The translations under genes and the position numbers were made by a program. Source: Methanobacteriota archaeon (GTDB lineage: Archaea > Thermoplasmatota > Thermoplasmata > RBG-16-68-12). From it: a DNA stretch of 20,852 nucleotides. Positions within the stretch are counted from its first letter, which is position 1; each line of letters starts with the position of its first letter. A model generated the notes under the pieces. That model made no database searches, was not told where the DNA came from, and saw only the letters and a list, made by a program, of their open reading frames with translations. Where the stretch lies: the NCBI GenBank assembly GCA_005878635.1, contig VBLS01000002.1:1-20852 (forward strand), in the 5' to 3' direction. Below, piece by piece: positions 1 to 7,172 of the stretch.

Positions 1-859
1 CGTCGATGAACAGGACGCTCGGGGCGTTCTTCTGCGCCTCCTCGAATTTCTCACGAAGGCGTTCCTCGCTCTGTCCGTAGTACTTCGACATGATCTCCGG
101 GCCTTGAATCGAATAGAAGTTGGCGCCCGCCTCGTTCGCGACGGCCTTCGCGATGAGGGTCTTGCCCGTCCCCGGCGGGCCATAAAGGAGCACCCCTTTC
201 GGTGGATCGATGCCGAGCCGCTCGAACAGTTCCGCGTGCTTCAGCGGGAGCTCGATCATCTCGCGGACTTTCATCAGCTCCTCTTTCAACCCGCCGATGT
301 CCTCGTACGTCACGGTAGGCGTGAGGACCTCGCCCTCGCGGACCGGCTCTTCTTTCATTTCGATGATCGTGTCGTCCTGAATCTGCACGATGCCTTTCGG
401 CGCGGTGCTGATGACCATGAACGGCAAGGCACCGCCCATGAGCGCAATCCCCGGGACGATGACGACATCGCCCTTGTTCAAAGGCCGCTTCAGTAGGCCG
501 CGCTTCACGAAGTTCTCAATTCCCTGACCGAAGGAAATCTTGTGACCTTCGCTGATAATCGGCGCAATCGTGATCCGTTCCGCGGGCAGGACCTCGGCCT
601 TCCGGACCTCGATCTTGTCCCCGAGGCTCACGCCGACATTTCGACGGACGAGCCCGTCAATCCGGATGATGCCCTTGCCCTCGTCTTCCTGCATGACGCG
701 GAAGAGCTTCGCCGCGGTCGACTTCTTTCCGATGATCTGGATGATCTCTCCGACGTCCACACCCAAGGCCACGCGGGTCTTCGTGTCGACTCGAGCGCGG
801 CCCAAACCGACGTCGGATTGTGGTGCCTCGGCCACCTTGAGAACAATTCGCTCCGGCAC
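1..859 (-). CDS. cdc48: Cdc48/VCP-like AAA+ ATPase, N-terminal part (cut by window edge)
   Basis: Reading the minus strand from a GTG at 859 gives 286 residues before the window ends. Residues 1-85 match the Cdc48 double-psi barrel (VGLGRARVD, GKGIIRIDGLVRRN) and 90-165 the second N-terminal subdomain. The first AAA module starts near residue 183 (TVTYEDIGGLKEE), with Walker A GPPGTGKT at 227-234 and the beginning of Walker B (SVLFID) just before the edge. The family makes hexamers that unfold protein substrates with ATP, often upstream of the proteasome; archaeal members have two AAA modules in about 740 residues, so over half lies outside. I chose GTG 859 because the Cdc48 N-domain begins directly after it, no upstream in-frame ATG follows the TATA box, and the TATA is centred 25 bases upstream. 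The family call is very secure; the exact start is fairly secure. Confidence 0.95.
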   Translation of the reverse strand, partial: MPERIVLKVAEAPQSDVGLGRARVDTKTRVALGVDVGEIIQIIGKKSTAAKLFRVMQEDEGKGIIRIDGLVRRNVGVSLGDKIEVRKAEVLPAERITIAPIISEGHKISFGQGIENFVKRGLLKRPLNKGDVVIVPGIALMGGALPFMVISTAPKGIVQIQDDTIIEMKEEPVREGEVLTPTVTYEDIGGLKEELMKVREMIELPLKHAELFERLGIDPPKGVLLYGPPGTGKTLIAKAVANEAGANFYSIQGPEIMSKYYGQSEERLREKFEEAQKNAPSVLFID

Positions 860-880
860 GGTGCTTCGAACTCCCCCGGC

Positions 881-890
881 TTATATCAAA
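881..890 (-). promoter_or_regulatory. TATA box of cdc48
   Basis: On the minus strand this reads TTTGATATAA, a good archaeal box A. Its centre lies 25 bases before the GTG at 859, so transcription should start on or near the start codon, giving a leaderless mRNA. A GGGGGAG stretch sits between the two but would hardly be transcribed if this box is used. Confidence 0.6.
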
Positions 891-927
891 GTTGTGGGTC
901 GATAATCGTTTGTCGAATTGGCGTGGC

Positions 928-1851
928 TCACGAAGTGGTCCGACGCTCTCGAACTTCGCTCGATTGGTGCACCGACAAACGTTTCGCCTCGACGATGTCA
1001 ACCTTGCAGTGAGGCCCGATGACGACCGACTCCCCCTTCACGAAGGCCGCAGTCGTCGCCTCGAGCTCGATATCTTCGCCCTCGATGCGATCCACGGTCA
1101 ACTCGCCCCGCACGCGGAAAAATCCGCCCGTCGCCTTGACTTGGACGTCTTCCGCCTCGATCGATGTGACCCTCGAAGTCCCGCCGAGATCGATGTAGAC
1201 ATCCTCAGCCTTCAGACCCCCATCGAGCCGGATGGCCCCGCTGGAGTGGAAGTCCTCCGCTTGGACGGGACCCTTCACCTGCATGGAGCCGCTCGCCGAG
1301 AGGTCTTCGACCTGGATCCTCCCTTCGACTTGGAGGGACCCGCTCGATTCGACGGTTTCCGCCTGCAAGTTCCCCGCAATGCGCACGGAGCCAGCGGAAC
1401 GGAATTCCTCGACTTGGACGTCCCCTTCGAAGGTGCAGGCACCCGCGATGCGGGCGACTTCCGCGATGAGGGACCCTTGGACCCTCGCGCTCCCCGCCGA
1501 CTTGAACTCGTGCGTCCTGACGGGGTTGCCGCTCACCACGCCGCTTCCGACGATTTTGATCGTTTCGTCGCTCAGCTTCGTCGTCCCGCCCGAGAAGTCG
1601 ACCGCCCGCATCGCCTCTCCCACGGCGCGGACCGCGTCGTTGGCCATGCGAGTGGCGTCGGCGGTCGCCTGCGCGACCGCGCCTCCAATCGCGGACCCGA
1701 GATCGACGCTCGGGGGTGCGGCCTCTTCCGATTCCTCCGGCTCGTCCGGTTCGGACTCGTAGCGGGCTTTGATCTCCAGGTACGTCTTTTCGTTGATCTC
1801 GCCGCGCGCGAGTCGCTCCTCGAGCTTACGCAAGATGTCCTTGCGTTTCAT
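928..1851 (-). CDS. Bactofilin-like polymer-forming protein with N-terminal SHOCT-like hairpin
   Basis: The 307-residue product starts with a charged helical hairpin (KRKDILRKLEERLARGEI, then a second helix) of the SHOCT type, followed by an acidic linker (DEPEESEEAAPPS) and an Ala-rich helix at about 45-85. From about residue 90 to the end the sequence is a run of short strand-turn repeats of the pattern GS-x-V-x-G-x-L-x-A-E-x-V, such as SGSLQVEGRIQVEDLSASGS, ending in VVIGPHCKVDIVEAKRL. That is the look of the right-handed beta-helix of bactofilins and their YhbE-like relatives, which form cytoplasmic filaments or membrane-associated scaffolds. No signal peptide or membrane helix is seen. 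ATG 1851 is preferred because GGTGGA lies just upstream; GTG 1860 would add three residues. The bactofilin assignment comes from repeat pattern and composition, without a search. It is the minus-strand neighbour upstream of cdc48. Confidence 0.75.
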   Translation of the reverse strand: MKRKDILRKLEERLARGEINEKTYLEIKARYESEPDEPEESEEAAPPSVDLGSAIGGAVAQATADATRMANDAVRAVGEAMRAVDFSGGTTKLSDETIKIVGSGVVSGNPVRTHEFKSAGSARVQGSLIAEVARIAGACTFEGDVQVEEFRSAGSVRIAGNLQAETVESSGSLQVEGRIQVEDLSASGSMQVKGPVQAEDFHSSGAIRLDGGLKAEDVYIDLGGTSRVTSIEAEDVQVKATGGFFRVRGELTVDRIEGEDIELEATTAAFVKGESVVIGPHCKVDIVEAKRLSVHQSSEVRERRTTS

Positions 1852-2033
1852 AGCGTCCACCGGATAGGGCTACGGACCGCGAAATACGTTTCCCTCTGGT
1901 CCAACATTTCGAACCCTTTTCGTGGGATCGGCAGCATCGCAGTCGGTGTGATCGTCATTCCCTTCCGCCCTCGTCGGTGCAGGCCGAGGCGCATCGTCGC
2001 TTCATGAAGCCCGGCGTTCTTGTTCCCGAACAT
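1848..2033 (-). CDS. Possible 61-residue leader ORF overlapping the bactofilin start
   Basis: A minus-strand reading frame from ATG 2033 runs 61 codons. Its TGA shares the ATGA overlap with the bactofilin start codon at 1851, the arrangement typical of translational coupling. A TATA-like element at 2057-2066 sits about 28 bases before the ATG, which fits a leaderless transcript. The product is basic, with no signal peptide, membrane segment or recognised domain. Open frames of this size are common by chance at this GC content and ATGA overlaps are also common, so this may simply be untranslated leader of the bactofilin gene. Confidence 0.28.
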   Translation of the reverse strand: MFGNKNAGLHEATMRLGLHRRGRKGMTITPTAMLPIPRKGFEMLDQRETYFAVRSPIRWTL

Positions 2034-2056
2034 GACGAGTCGATGCCGGCCTCGGG

Positions 2057-2084
2057 ATTTATACAAGCCTCGCGGATATTAATG
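2057..2084. promoter_or_regulatory. AT-rich promoter region between bactofilin and winged-helix genes
   Basis: In the roughly 335 bases between the two divergent genes, two AT-rich islands stand out. ATTTATACAA (2057-2066) reads as a TATA box on either strand (TATAAAT on minus). GATATTAATG (2075-2084) points more to the plus strand. They are the best candidates for promoters of the two gene units. Apart from the possible 61-codon ORF, nothing else was recognised in this interval. Confidence 0.45.
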
Positions 2085-2186
2085 ACATCATCCGCCGCCC
2101 TCCCGACATCTTCTCCCCGGGAGGAGATGACGTCCGTCGCAAGGCGGAAGAACGTTGAAGTATGCCGAAACGACTCGCAGGCCGGA

Positions 2187-2600
2187 ATGCCGGAACCCCT
2201 GGAGCTGATCCACATCGCGGCCTCCGAGACGCGCCGCCAAATCCTTCGGTTGCTCCAGCAGGGATTCGATCATCCCGAGGATCTCGCCAAGAAACTGAAG
2301 ATTCGTCGGACCTCCGTCGACAAGCAGCTCGCGGAACTTTTTCAGTGGGGCCTCGTGGACCGGGCCGCGATCTTTCCGCCCAATGGACGCCCGCGGATCG
2401 TGTACCAGGTCACCCAGCGGGGCAAGGATCTCCTCGACCTCTTGGAACGCGTGGTCAAGGAATACACCGTCGCCTTCAAATCGGATTTCGCGCGCGAACT
2501 CGAATCCCTCGAAGCGAAACTCGCCGCGGGCGAAATCGCGGAGGAGATGTACTTCAAGCGCCGGAAGGAATTGGAGACCCGGTACGAACTAGCGCTTTGA
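2187..2600 (+). CDS. Winged-helix transcriptional regulator with SHOCT-like C-terminal tail
   Basis: From ATG 2187 the product has 137 residues. It begins with an ArsR-type helix (LIHIAASETRRQILRLLQ), followed by the helix-turn-helix (HPEDLAKKLKIRRTSVDKQL) and a beta-wing ending in RPRIVYQVTQRGKDLLD. This is a compact winged-helix DNA-binding domain of about 80 residues. A helix rich in Asp, Leu and Lys follows, then a tail (LEAKLAAGEIAEEMYFKRRK) with the same helix, Gly-Glu-Ile turn, helix pattern as the SHOCT-like N-terminus of the divergent bactofilin gene. It probably acts as a dimeric local regulator; the ligand is unknown and no metal-binding Cys cluster is seen. ATG 2127 and ATG 2082 are possible longer starts, but their extra residues do not look like a domain. 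It converges on the next gene with a 12-base overlap. Confidence 0.8.
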   Translation: MPEPLELIHIAASETRRQILRLLQQGFDHPEDLAKKLKIRRTSVDKQLAELFQWGLVDRAAIFPPNGRPRIVYQVTQRGKDLLDLLERVVKEYTVAFKSDFARELESLEAKLAAGEIAEEMYFKRRKELETRYELAL

Positions 2601-3347
2601 CCGCCGCTGGGTTCGGCGCGCCCGGGCAATCGCCTCCTCGAGGGAGAAGTCCCCTCGGGCGACCGCTCCCGCCAACTCGGACGAAATCGTGACGAGGCCC
2701 CCGCTCTCGAGGCGCGATCGTCGTTGGATCTCCCGGACCTCACCGGGCGTGGGACGTATCTCGAAGGGGGGCTGCACGCGCCGCCCCGGCGTCCGCGCGA
2801 TGTCGATCGCCGCATCGACGTCCGGCTGCGGCGTCCGATGGGTCGTCCCCGCCTCGTCGACGATCTCGACGCGGAGGTGGTCCCGCGCCAGGGCGTTCAG
2901 GATCCGGTTGCGGTTCGTGGGATCCCCGTGGCCGATCCGGACCCGGACCTCTGTCGCGGGGAACGTCCGAATCGCCTGGCGGACGTGGAACGCGACGGCT
3001 TCGGGGCTCGCGGCGATCCTCGTGTCGATCACCTCTCCATCCCCAATGATGGCGACACCCGGCTCCCGGCCCGGATCGATGCCAACGAGCAACTCGCTCC
3101 AGAACGATTTCCCCTTGAGGATCTGGATCGCCTTCGCAATCGACGAATCGATGTCGTCCACCGCGACGACATGCCGGGACCGGACCCGTTCGGCCTCGGC
3201 CGGCGAGGTCAGGACCGCCCCGACCGTGTCCGGAATTCGACGCGCAAAGGAGAGGCTCACGAACGGCAGGTCGCGAGCCTTCAATGCGGCGACCAGGTCG
3301 TGGTAGAGGCGGAAATCCTCCGTGAGCAGGCCGAGGACCTTGCGCAT
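2589..3347 (-). CDS. Archaeal protein with RNase H/RuvC-like fold, function unknown
   Basis: The 252-residue protein has an N-terminal alpha/beta segment (1-80) and a central domain starting LLVGIDPGREPGVAIIGDG (87-104). The Asp at 91 in the GIDPG motif is the first catalytic position of RuvC/YqgF-type RNase H folds. The strand-plus-DEAGTT segment at 164-169 resembles the DER-x-T-T acid of YqgF, and D178/D182 in VDAAIDIA fit the last acidic motif. A GHGDP motif occurs at 139-143. The C-terminus (215-252) is a basic helical tail ending in several Arg and Lys. All acidic positions expected of an active nuclease are present, but no substrate can be named. Holliday-junction resolution or rRNA processing are family precedents only. 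ATG 3347 has an AT-rich box (ATTATC) about 35 bases upstream. Confidence 0.75.
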   Translation of the reverse strand: MRKVLGLLTEDFRLYHDLVAALKARDLPFVSLSFARRIPDTVGAVLTSPAEAERVRSRHVVAVDDIDSSIAKAIQILKGKSFWSELLVGIDPGREPGVAIIGDGEVIDTRIAASPEAVAFHVRQAIRTFPATEVRVRIGHGDPTNRNRILNALARDHLRVEIVDEAGTTHRTPQPDVDAAIDIARTPGRRVQPPFEIRPTPGEVREIQRRSRLESGGLVTISSELAGAVARGDFSLEEAIARARRTQRRSKR

Positions 3348-3439
3348 CTGCAGCCGCAGAAACCCGACCGGGACAGATAATCCTTGGCCGTCCGGGGCGT
3401 TACCAGAAATGATTCACACTGCTGATTACGGAGCCGTAA

Positions 3440-3649
3440 CCGATTACTACCGTCCTTCGGCATCGTGACCGCGAGGAGATTCATATCCTGCAAGATCAGG
3501 TCGCGGGGAGTCAGGTCACGTCGGAACTGGATGCCAAGGGGCTGCTCCTGCGGGATGCGCTCGCAATCGTGACCGTGGTCGGCGCCCTCGTCGCCTTCTA
3601 CGGCATGATCAAACTGGTCTCCTACCTGGCCGGAATCCCGTCGCCGTAG
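3440..3649 (+). CDS. Possible small single-pass membrane protein (weak)
   Basis: The plus-strand frame after a TAA at 3437 stays open to TAG 3647 and ends in a convincing membrane helix (DALAIVTVVGALVAFYGMIK) followed by LVSYLAGIPSP. A polar stretch rich in Asp, Glu, Gln and Arg precedes it. The frame has no ATG, GTG or TTG before the helix; the only possible starts are ATT 3443 or CTG 3488, both rare. The gene may therefore use an unusual start, be a decayed remnant, or be chance. It fills an otherwise empty gap between two minus-strand genes and stops 24 bases before the end of dnaJ. An overlapping 19-codon ATG frame begins at about 3409 and could be its true N-terminus if a frameshift lies near 3460. 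Confidence 0.3.
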   Translation, partial: PITTVLRHRDREEIHILQDQVAGSQVTSELDAKGLLLRDALAIVTVVGALVAFYGMIKLVSYLAGIPSP

Positions 3650-3673
3650 GCGAACGGACGCGGTCGGGGAGGC

Positions 3674-4807
3674 TCAGACCCGGCGGAGCCGTCGAAGTTC
3701 TTCGAGGAGCCGGCGCTCTTCGGCCGACAGTCGGGTCGGCGTCACCACATTGACCCGTACAAGCAGGTCCCCGCGGCCGTGGCCTTGGAATCGCGGCAGC
3801 CCTTTTCCGCGAAGGCGGAGGACGGTCTGGCTTTGCACGCCGGCCGGAATCTTCAGCCGGCTCGCCCCATCCATCGTCGGGACATCGACCTCCGTCCCGA
3901 GGGCGGCATCCGCGAGCGAAATCGGAAGTTCCAACAGCAGGTCCTCTCCGTCGCGCGCGAACCGGCGGTCCGGCCGGACGCGGACGCCCACATAGAGATC
4001 GCCCGCCGGGGCCCCGGCGTCGCCCGCGAGGCCGCGTCCGGGGATCCGCAGCTGGACGCCATCCGGGACGCCCGCCGGGATTTCCACGGCAATCGTCCGC
4101 TGCTCCTCGACGCGGCCGCGACCGGAGCAGCGAGCGCACGGCCGCTCGGGCCATTGGCCTCGGCCGTTGCATTTCGGGCACGTGGTGATCGTGATGAACT
4201 GGCTGTATCCCTTCTGCTGCGAACTGCTGAGTTGCCCGCGGCCCCCGCACGTCGGACACGTCACGAGGCGTTCGCCCTCCGCCCCCGTCCCGCGGCAGGC
4301 GGGACAGGTCATCGGGTACTGGACGCTCACCTCCCTTCGACCGCCGCGGGCGACCTCGTCGAGGGTGACCTCCAGCTCCACCTGGGCGTCTCGGCCAGGA
4401 GCGGGTCCCCGCCTCCGTCCGACGGGACCGCCTCCGAAGAAATCCTCGAAGAGGGACCCGCCGAGGCCTCCGGACCGCCCGAAGAACGACTGGAAGAAAT
4501 CGCCACCGAAAATGTCTTCGATGTCCCCGGCTCGCGTGAACCGGGACCAGTCGAAGCCCTGGCCGCCCCAGACCTGTTGCTTCAGCCCGTCGGCCCCGAA
4601 CTGATCGTAGATCTTCCGCTTCTCCGGATCCGCGAGGACCTCGTAGGCCTCGGAGAGCTGCTTGAACTTCTCCTCTGCGGCCTTCGGATTGTCCTTGTTC
4701 AGATCCGGATGGAATTTCTTGGCGAGGCGTCGGTAGGCCCGCTTGATTTCATCGCTCGACGCCCCGCGAGGGACGCCGAGGACCCCATAGTAGTCCGCAT
4801 CGGCCAT
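3674..4807 (-). CDS. dnaJ: Chaperone DnaJ (Hsp40)
   Basis: The 377-residue product is a full type I J-protein. It has a J domain at 5-70 with HPD at 33-35, a Gly/Phe-rich region at about 73-130, and four zinc-binding CxxCxGxG repeats with Cys pairs at 168/171, 184/187, 210/213 and 224/227. The C-terminal substrate-binding beta domains follow, ending in a helical Arg/Leu-rich tail. It stimulates the DnaK ATPase and delivers unfolded substrates. It is last in the thermosome-hsp20-grpE-dnaK-dnaJ cluster, starting 26 bases after dnaK. ATG 4807 is chosen because the J domain begins at once; a GTG at 4837 overlaps the dnaK stop as GTGA and would add ten residues. ATG 4807 has no clear Shine-Dalgarno and a hairpin lies just upstream. 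No T-rich terminator is visible after the stop. Confidence 0.97.
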   Translation of the reverse strand: MADADYYGVLGVPRGASSDEIKRAYRRLAKKFHPDLNKDNPKAAEEKFKQLSEAYEVLADPEKRKIYDQFGADGLKQQVWGGQGFDWSRFTRAGDIEDIFGGDFFQSFFGRSGGLGGSLFEDFFGGGPVGRRRGPAPGRDAQVELEVTLDEVARGGRREVSVQYPMTCPACRGTGAEGERLVTCPTCGGRGQLSSSQQKGYSQFITITTCPKCNGRGQWPERPCARCSGRGRVEEQRTIAVEIPAGVPDGVQLRIPGRGLAGDAGAPAGDLYVGVRVRPDRRFARDGEDLLLELPISLADAALGTEVDVPTMDGASRLKIPAGVQSQTVLRLRGKGLPRFQGHGRGDLLVRVNVVTPTRLSAEERRLLEELRRLRRV

Positions 4808-4820
4808 ACCGCGCTCGCCC

Positions 4821-4835
4821 GACCGGAGACCGGTC
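4821..4835 (-). repeat. Inverted repeat at the dnaK-dnaJ junction
   Basis: GACCGG and CCGGTC form a perfect 6-base-pair stem with a 3-base loop, beginning inside the dnaK stop codon and ending 13 bases before the dnaJ ATG. In the mRNA this would be a compact G+C-rich hairpin between the cistrons. It could protect transcript ends or set the dnaJ to dnaK ratio. Confidence 0.5.
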
Positions 4836-6672
4836 ACTTCTTGTCGACGTCCTCGAAGTCCGCATCCACGACGCCCGGCCCAGGCGATCCGCCGGAATCG
4901 CCAGAGCCCGGAGGGGGCGCCTCCGCAGGTCCGCCCTTGCCATACATCTCGACGCCGATCTTCTGCGCCTCCTTGTTCAGCGCATCAATCGCGTTCCGAA
5001 GGAGCGAGACGTCGCCGGAGGCGAGGACCTTCCGGAGATTCTCGAGCTTCTCCTCGACGGACTTCCGCGTAGATTCCGAAATCCCCGAGGCGTGCTCCTT
5101 CAGTAGTTTCTCCGTGGCGTACACGAGCTGGTCCCCCGTGTTCCGGAGCTCGACGAGCTCCCGGCGCCGCCGGTCGTCCTCGGAGTGCGCTTCCGCGTCG
5201 CGAATCGCCTGGTCGATCTTCCCCTGCTCCATCCGCTGCGGGGCCATGATCGTGAGCTTCTCGGTCTTCCCGGTCGCCAGGTCCTTCGCCGATACGTTCA
5301 GGATTCCGTTCGCATCGATGTCGAACGTCACCTCGATCTTCGGCACCCCGCGCGGGGCGGGAGGCATCCCGGTCAGGTAGAAGCGGCCCAGGCTGACGTT
5401 GTCGCCCGCCATCGCGCGCTCTCCCTGGAGGACGTGGACTTCGACGCTCGGCTGGTTGTCCGCCGCGGTCGTGAAGATCTCGCTCTTCCGGGTGGGAATC
5501 GTGGCGTTCCTCTCGATCAGCTTCGTGAAGACGCCGCCGAGGGTCTCGACGCCGAGGCTCAGGGGCGTTACGTCGAGCAGCAGGATGTCCTTCACCTCTC
5601 CGCTGAGCACGGCCCCCTGGATCGCGGCTCCGAGTGCGACGCACTGCATCGGATCGACGCCTCGTTCCGCGGGACGTCCGAGGACCTTCTCGAACCTCTC
5701 GCGGACGACGGGCATGCGGGTCGGACCGCCGACGAGGATCACGTGATTCACGTCGGAGAACTGCCACTTGGCGTCCTTGAACGCCTGACGGATCGGTCCC
5801 TCGACGCGCTCGAGGACCGGCTCAACAAGCTGCTCCAGCTTGGATCGCGTCAGCTTCTTCTCCAGGTGGAGCGGCTGGCCTCCCTTCTGCGCGATGAACG
5901 GGAGGTTGAGGGTCGTCTCCATCGTGCTCGAGAGTTCGATCTTCGCCTTCTCCGCCGCATCCCGCAGCCGCTGCATCGCCTGCCGGTCACCGGACAGGTC
6001 GACGCCGTGATCCCGCTGGAATTCGGTCACGAGCCACTGGATCAGGGCGTTGTCCATGTCCATGCCGCCAAGCTGCGTGTCGCCGGAGGTGGCGACGACC
6101 TCGAAGACTCCGTCGCCCATCTCCATGAGCGTCACGTCGAAGGTCCCGCCCCCGAGGTCGAGGACGGCGATTTTCCCTTCGCCTTTCTTGTCGAGGCCGT
6201 ACGCGAGCGCCGCGGCCGTCGGCTCGTTCACGAGACGTAGGACCTCGAGGCCGGCAATCTTGCCGGCGTCCTTCGTCGCCTGACGCTGGTTGTCGTTGAA
6301 GTAGGCGGGGACCGTGATGACGACCTGGCTGATTTTCTGGCCGAGGAATGCCTCGGCGTCCGCCTTGATCTTCCGCAGGACCATCGCGGAGATCTCCTGG
6401 GGCGTGTAGTCTTTGCCTTCGACTCGGACCTTGTAGTCCGTGCCCATCTTCCGCTTAATCTGTATGACGGTCTTGTCCGGGTTCAGCACCGCTTGGCGCT
6501 TCGCCGGCTCTCCCACCAAGATCCCATCCTTCGTGAAGGCGACGACCGACGGGAACATCTTCCCACCGTACGCGCTGCCTTCCGCGCTCGGGATGATCTT
6601 GGGCGCTCCACCTTCCATGCACGCGGCCTCGGAGTTGGTGGTCCCGAGGTCGATTCCGATGATCTTAGCCAT
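4834..6672 (-). CDS. dnaK: Chaperone DnaK (Hsp70)
   Basis: From ATG 6672 the product has 612 residues, normal for DnaK. Seen in order: the ATPase phosphate-1 motif (GIDLGTTNS), VPAYFNDNQRQATKDAG, the second phosphate motif (VLDLGGGTFDVT), the adenosine motif (VILVGGPTRMP), the interdomain linker (DILLLDVTPLSLG), the substrate-binding beta domain, a helical lid and the acidic tail DADFEDVDKK. It binds hydrophobic segments of unfolded proteins in an ATP cycle run by DnaJ and GrpE. The start is fixed by GGTGA five bases upstream of ATG; GTG 6681 and ATG 6678 are in-frame alternatives. The start overlaps the end of grpE by 8 bases. Archaeal DnaK is generally held to have come from bacteria by transfer; base composition here looks like its neighbours, so any transfer is old. 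Confidence 0.98.
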   Translation of the reverse strand: MAKIIGIDLGTTNSEAACMEGGAPKIIPSAEGSAYGGKMFPSVVAFTKDGILVGEPAKRQAVLNPDKTVIQIKRKMGTDYKVRVEGKDYTPQEISAMVLRKIKADAEAFLGQKISQVVITVPAYFNDNQRQATKDAGKIAGLEVLRLVNEPTAAALAYGLDKKGEGKIAVLDLGGGTFDVTLMEMGDGVFEVVATSGDTQLGGMDMDNALIQWLVTEFQRDHGVDLSGDRQAMQRLRDAAEKAKIELSSTMETTLNLPFIAQKGGQPLHLEKKLTRSKLEQLVEPVLERVEGPIRQAFKDAKWQFSDVNHVILVGGPTRMPVVRERFEKVLGRPAERGVDPMQCVALGAAIQGAVLSGEVKDILLLDVTPLSLGVETLGGVFTKLIERNATIPTRKSEIFTTAADNQPSVEVHVLQGERAMAGDNVSLGRFYLTGMPPAPRGVPKIEVTFDIDANGILNVSAKDLATGKTEKLTIMAPQRMEQGKIDQAIRDAEAHSEDDRRRRELVELRNTGDQLVYATEKLLKEHASGISESTRKSVEEKLENLRKVLASGDVSLLRNAIDALNKEAQKIGVEMYGKGGPAEAPPPGSGDSGGSPGPGVVDADFEDVDKK

Positions 6673-7171
6673 TGACATCACCTTGATTTCTCACGACGAC
6701 GACTTGGGCAGGACGTAGGATTCGGTCGTGAAGTCGGTATCCTTTTCGCAATACCTTTTTTACAAATCCGTCCTTTGAATCTTTTTCGGAAACCTGCTCG
6801 ACGGCGTCCATCGTGTACGGATCGAACGGCCGTCCGTCCGCAGGGATCTCCTGGAGGCCGGCCTCGCGCATCGCCTTCACGAGGTTGTCTCGGACCATAC
6901 GCACCCCTTTGCCCGCCTCGTCCTTCAGGCTTCCCACGGCGACATCGAGCTCATCGAGCACCGGCAGGAGGCGGGCGAGGAGCGCCTCGTGGGCGAACTT
7001 GACGACGATCTCCGCATCCCGTTCCACCCGTTTGCGGTAGTTCTCGAATTCCGCCTGGAGATACTTCAGCTTCGTGAGGAGCTCTTCCTTCTCGCGGCGG
7101 AGCCCCTCCGCCTCGCTGACCTCGGGGGCCTGGCCCATCTCGGCCTCGGCGCTCGGCGTCTTCTCCGGCAC
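6665..7171 (-). CDS. grpE: Nucleotide exchange factor GrpE
   Basis: The protein of about 168 residues has an acidic, disordered N-terminus, the long GrpE coiled-coil (LRREKEELLTKLKYLQAEFE, then NYRKRVERD) and a C-terminal beta domain with RPFDPYTMDAV and the ending GYRLHDRILRPAQVVV. GrpE releases ADP from DnaK. I prefer GTG 7171: GGTGA lies exactly five bases upstream, the same spacing as for dnaK, whereas GTG 7180 lies inside that ribosome site and has none of its own. With GTG 7171 there is one base between the hsp20 stop and the start. GTG 7180 would add three residues and an 8-base overlap. Translational coupling with both neighbours is likely. Confidence 0.95.
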   Translation of the reverse strand: MPEKTPSAEAEMGQAPEVSEAEGLRREKEELLTKLKYLQAEFENYRKRVERDAEIVVKFAHEALLARLLPVLDELDVAVGSLKDEAGKGVRMVRDNLVKAMREAGLQEIPADGRPFDPYTMDAVEQVSEKDSKDGFVKKVLRKGYRLHDRILRPAQVVVVRNQGDVNG

Positions 7172-7172
7172 C

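Noticed and set aside
892..2007. Long plus-strand frame opposite the bactofilin gene
   Set aside because: It mirrors the coding bias of the minus-strand gene; the product is Arg/Asp/Leu-rich with no fold, whereas the minus strand gives a regular beta-repeat protein.
3779..5380. 533-codon plus-strand frame opposite dnaJ and dnaK
   Set aside because: Lies antisense to two unmistakable chaperone genes; long antisense frames are expected at high GC.
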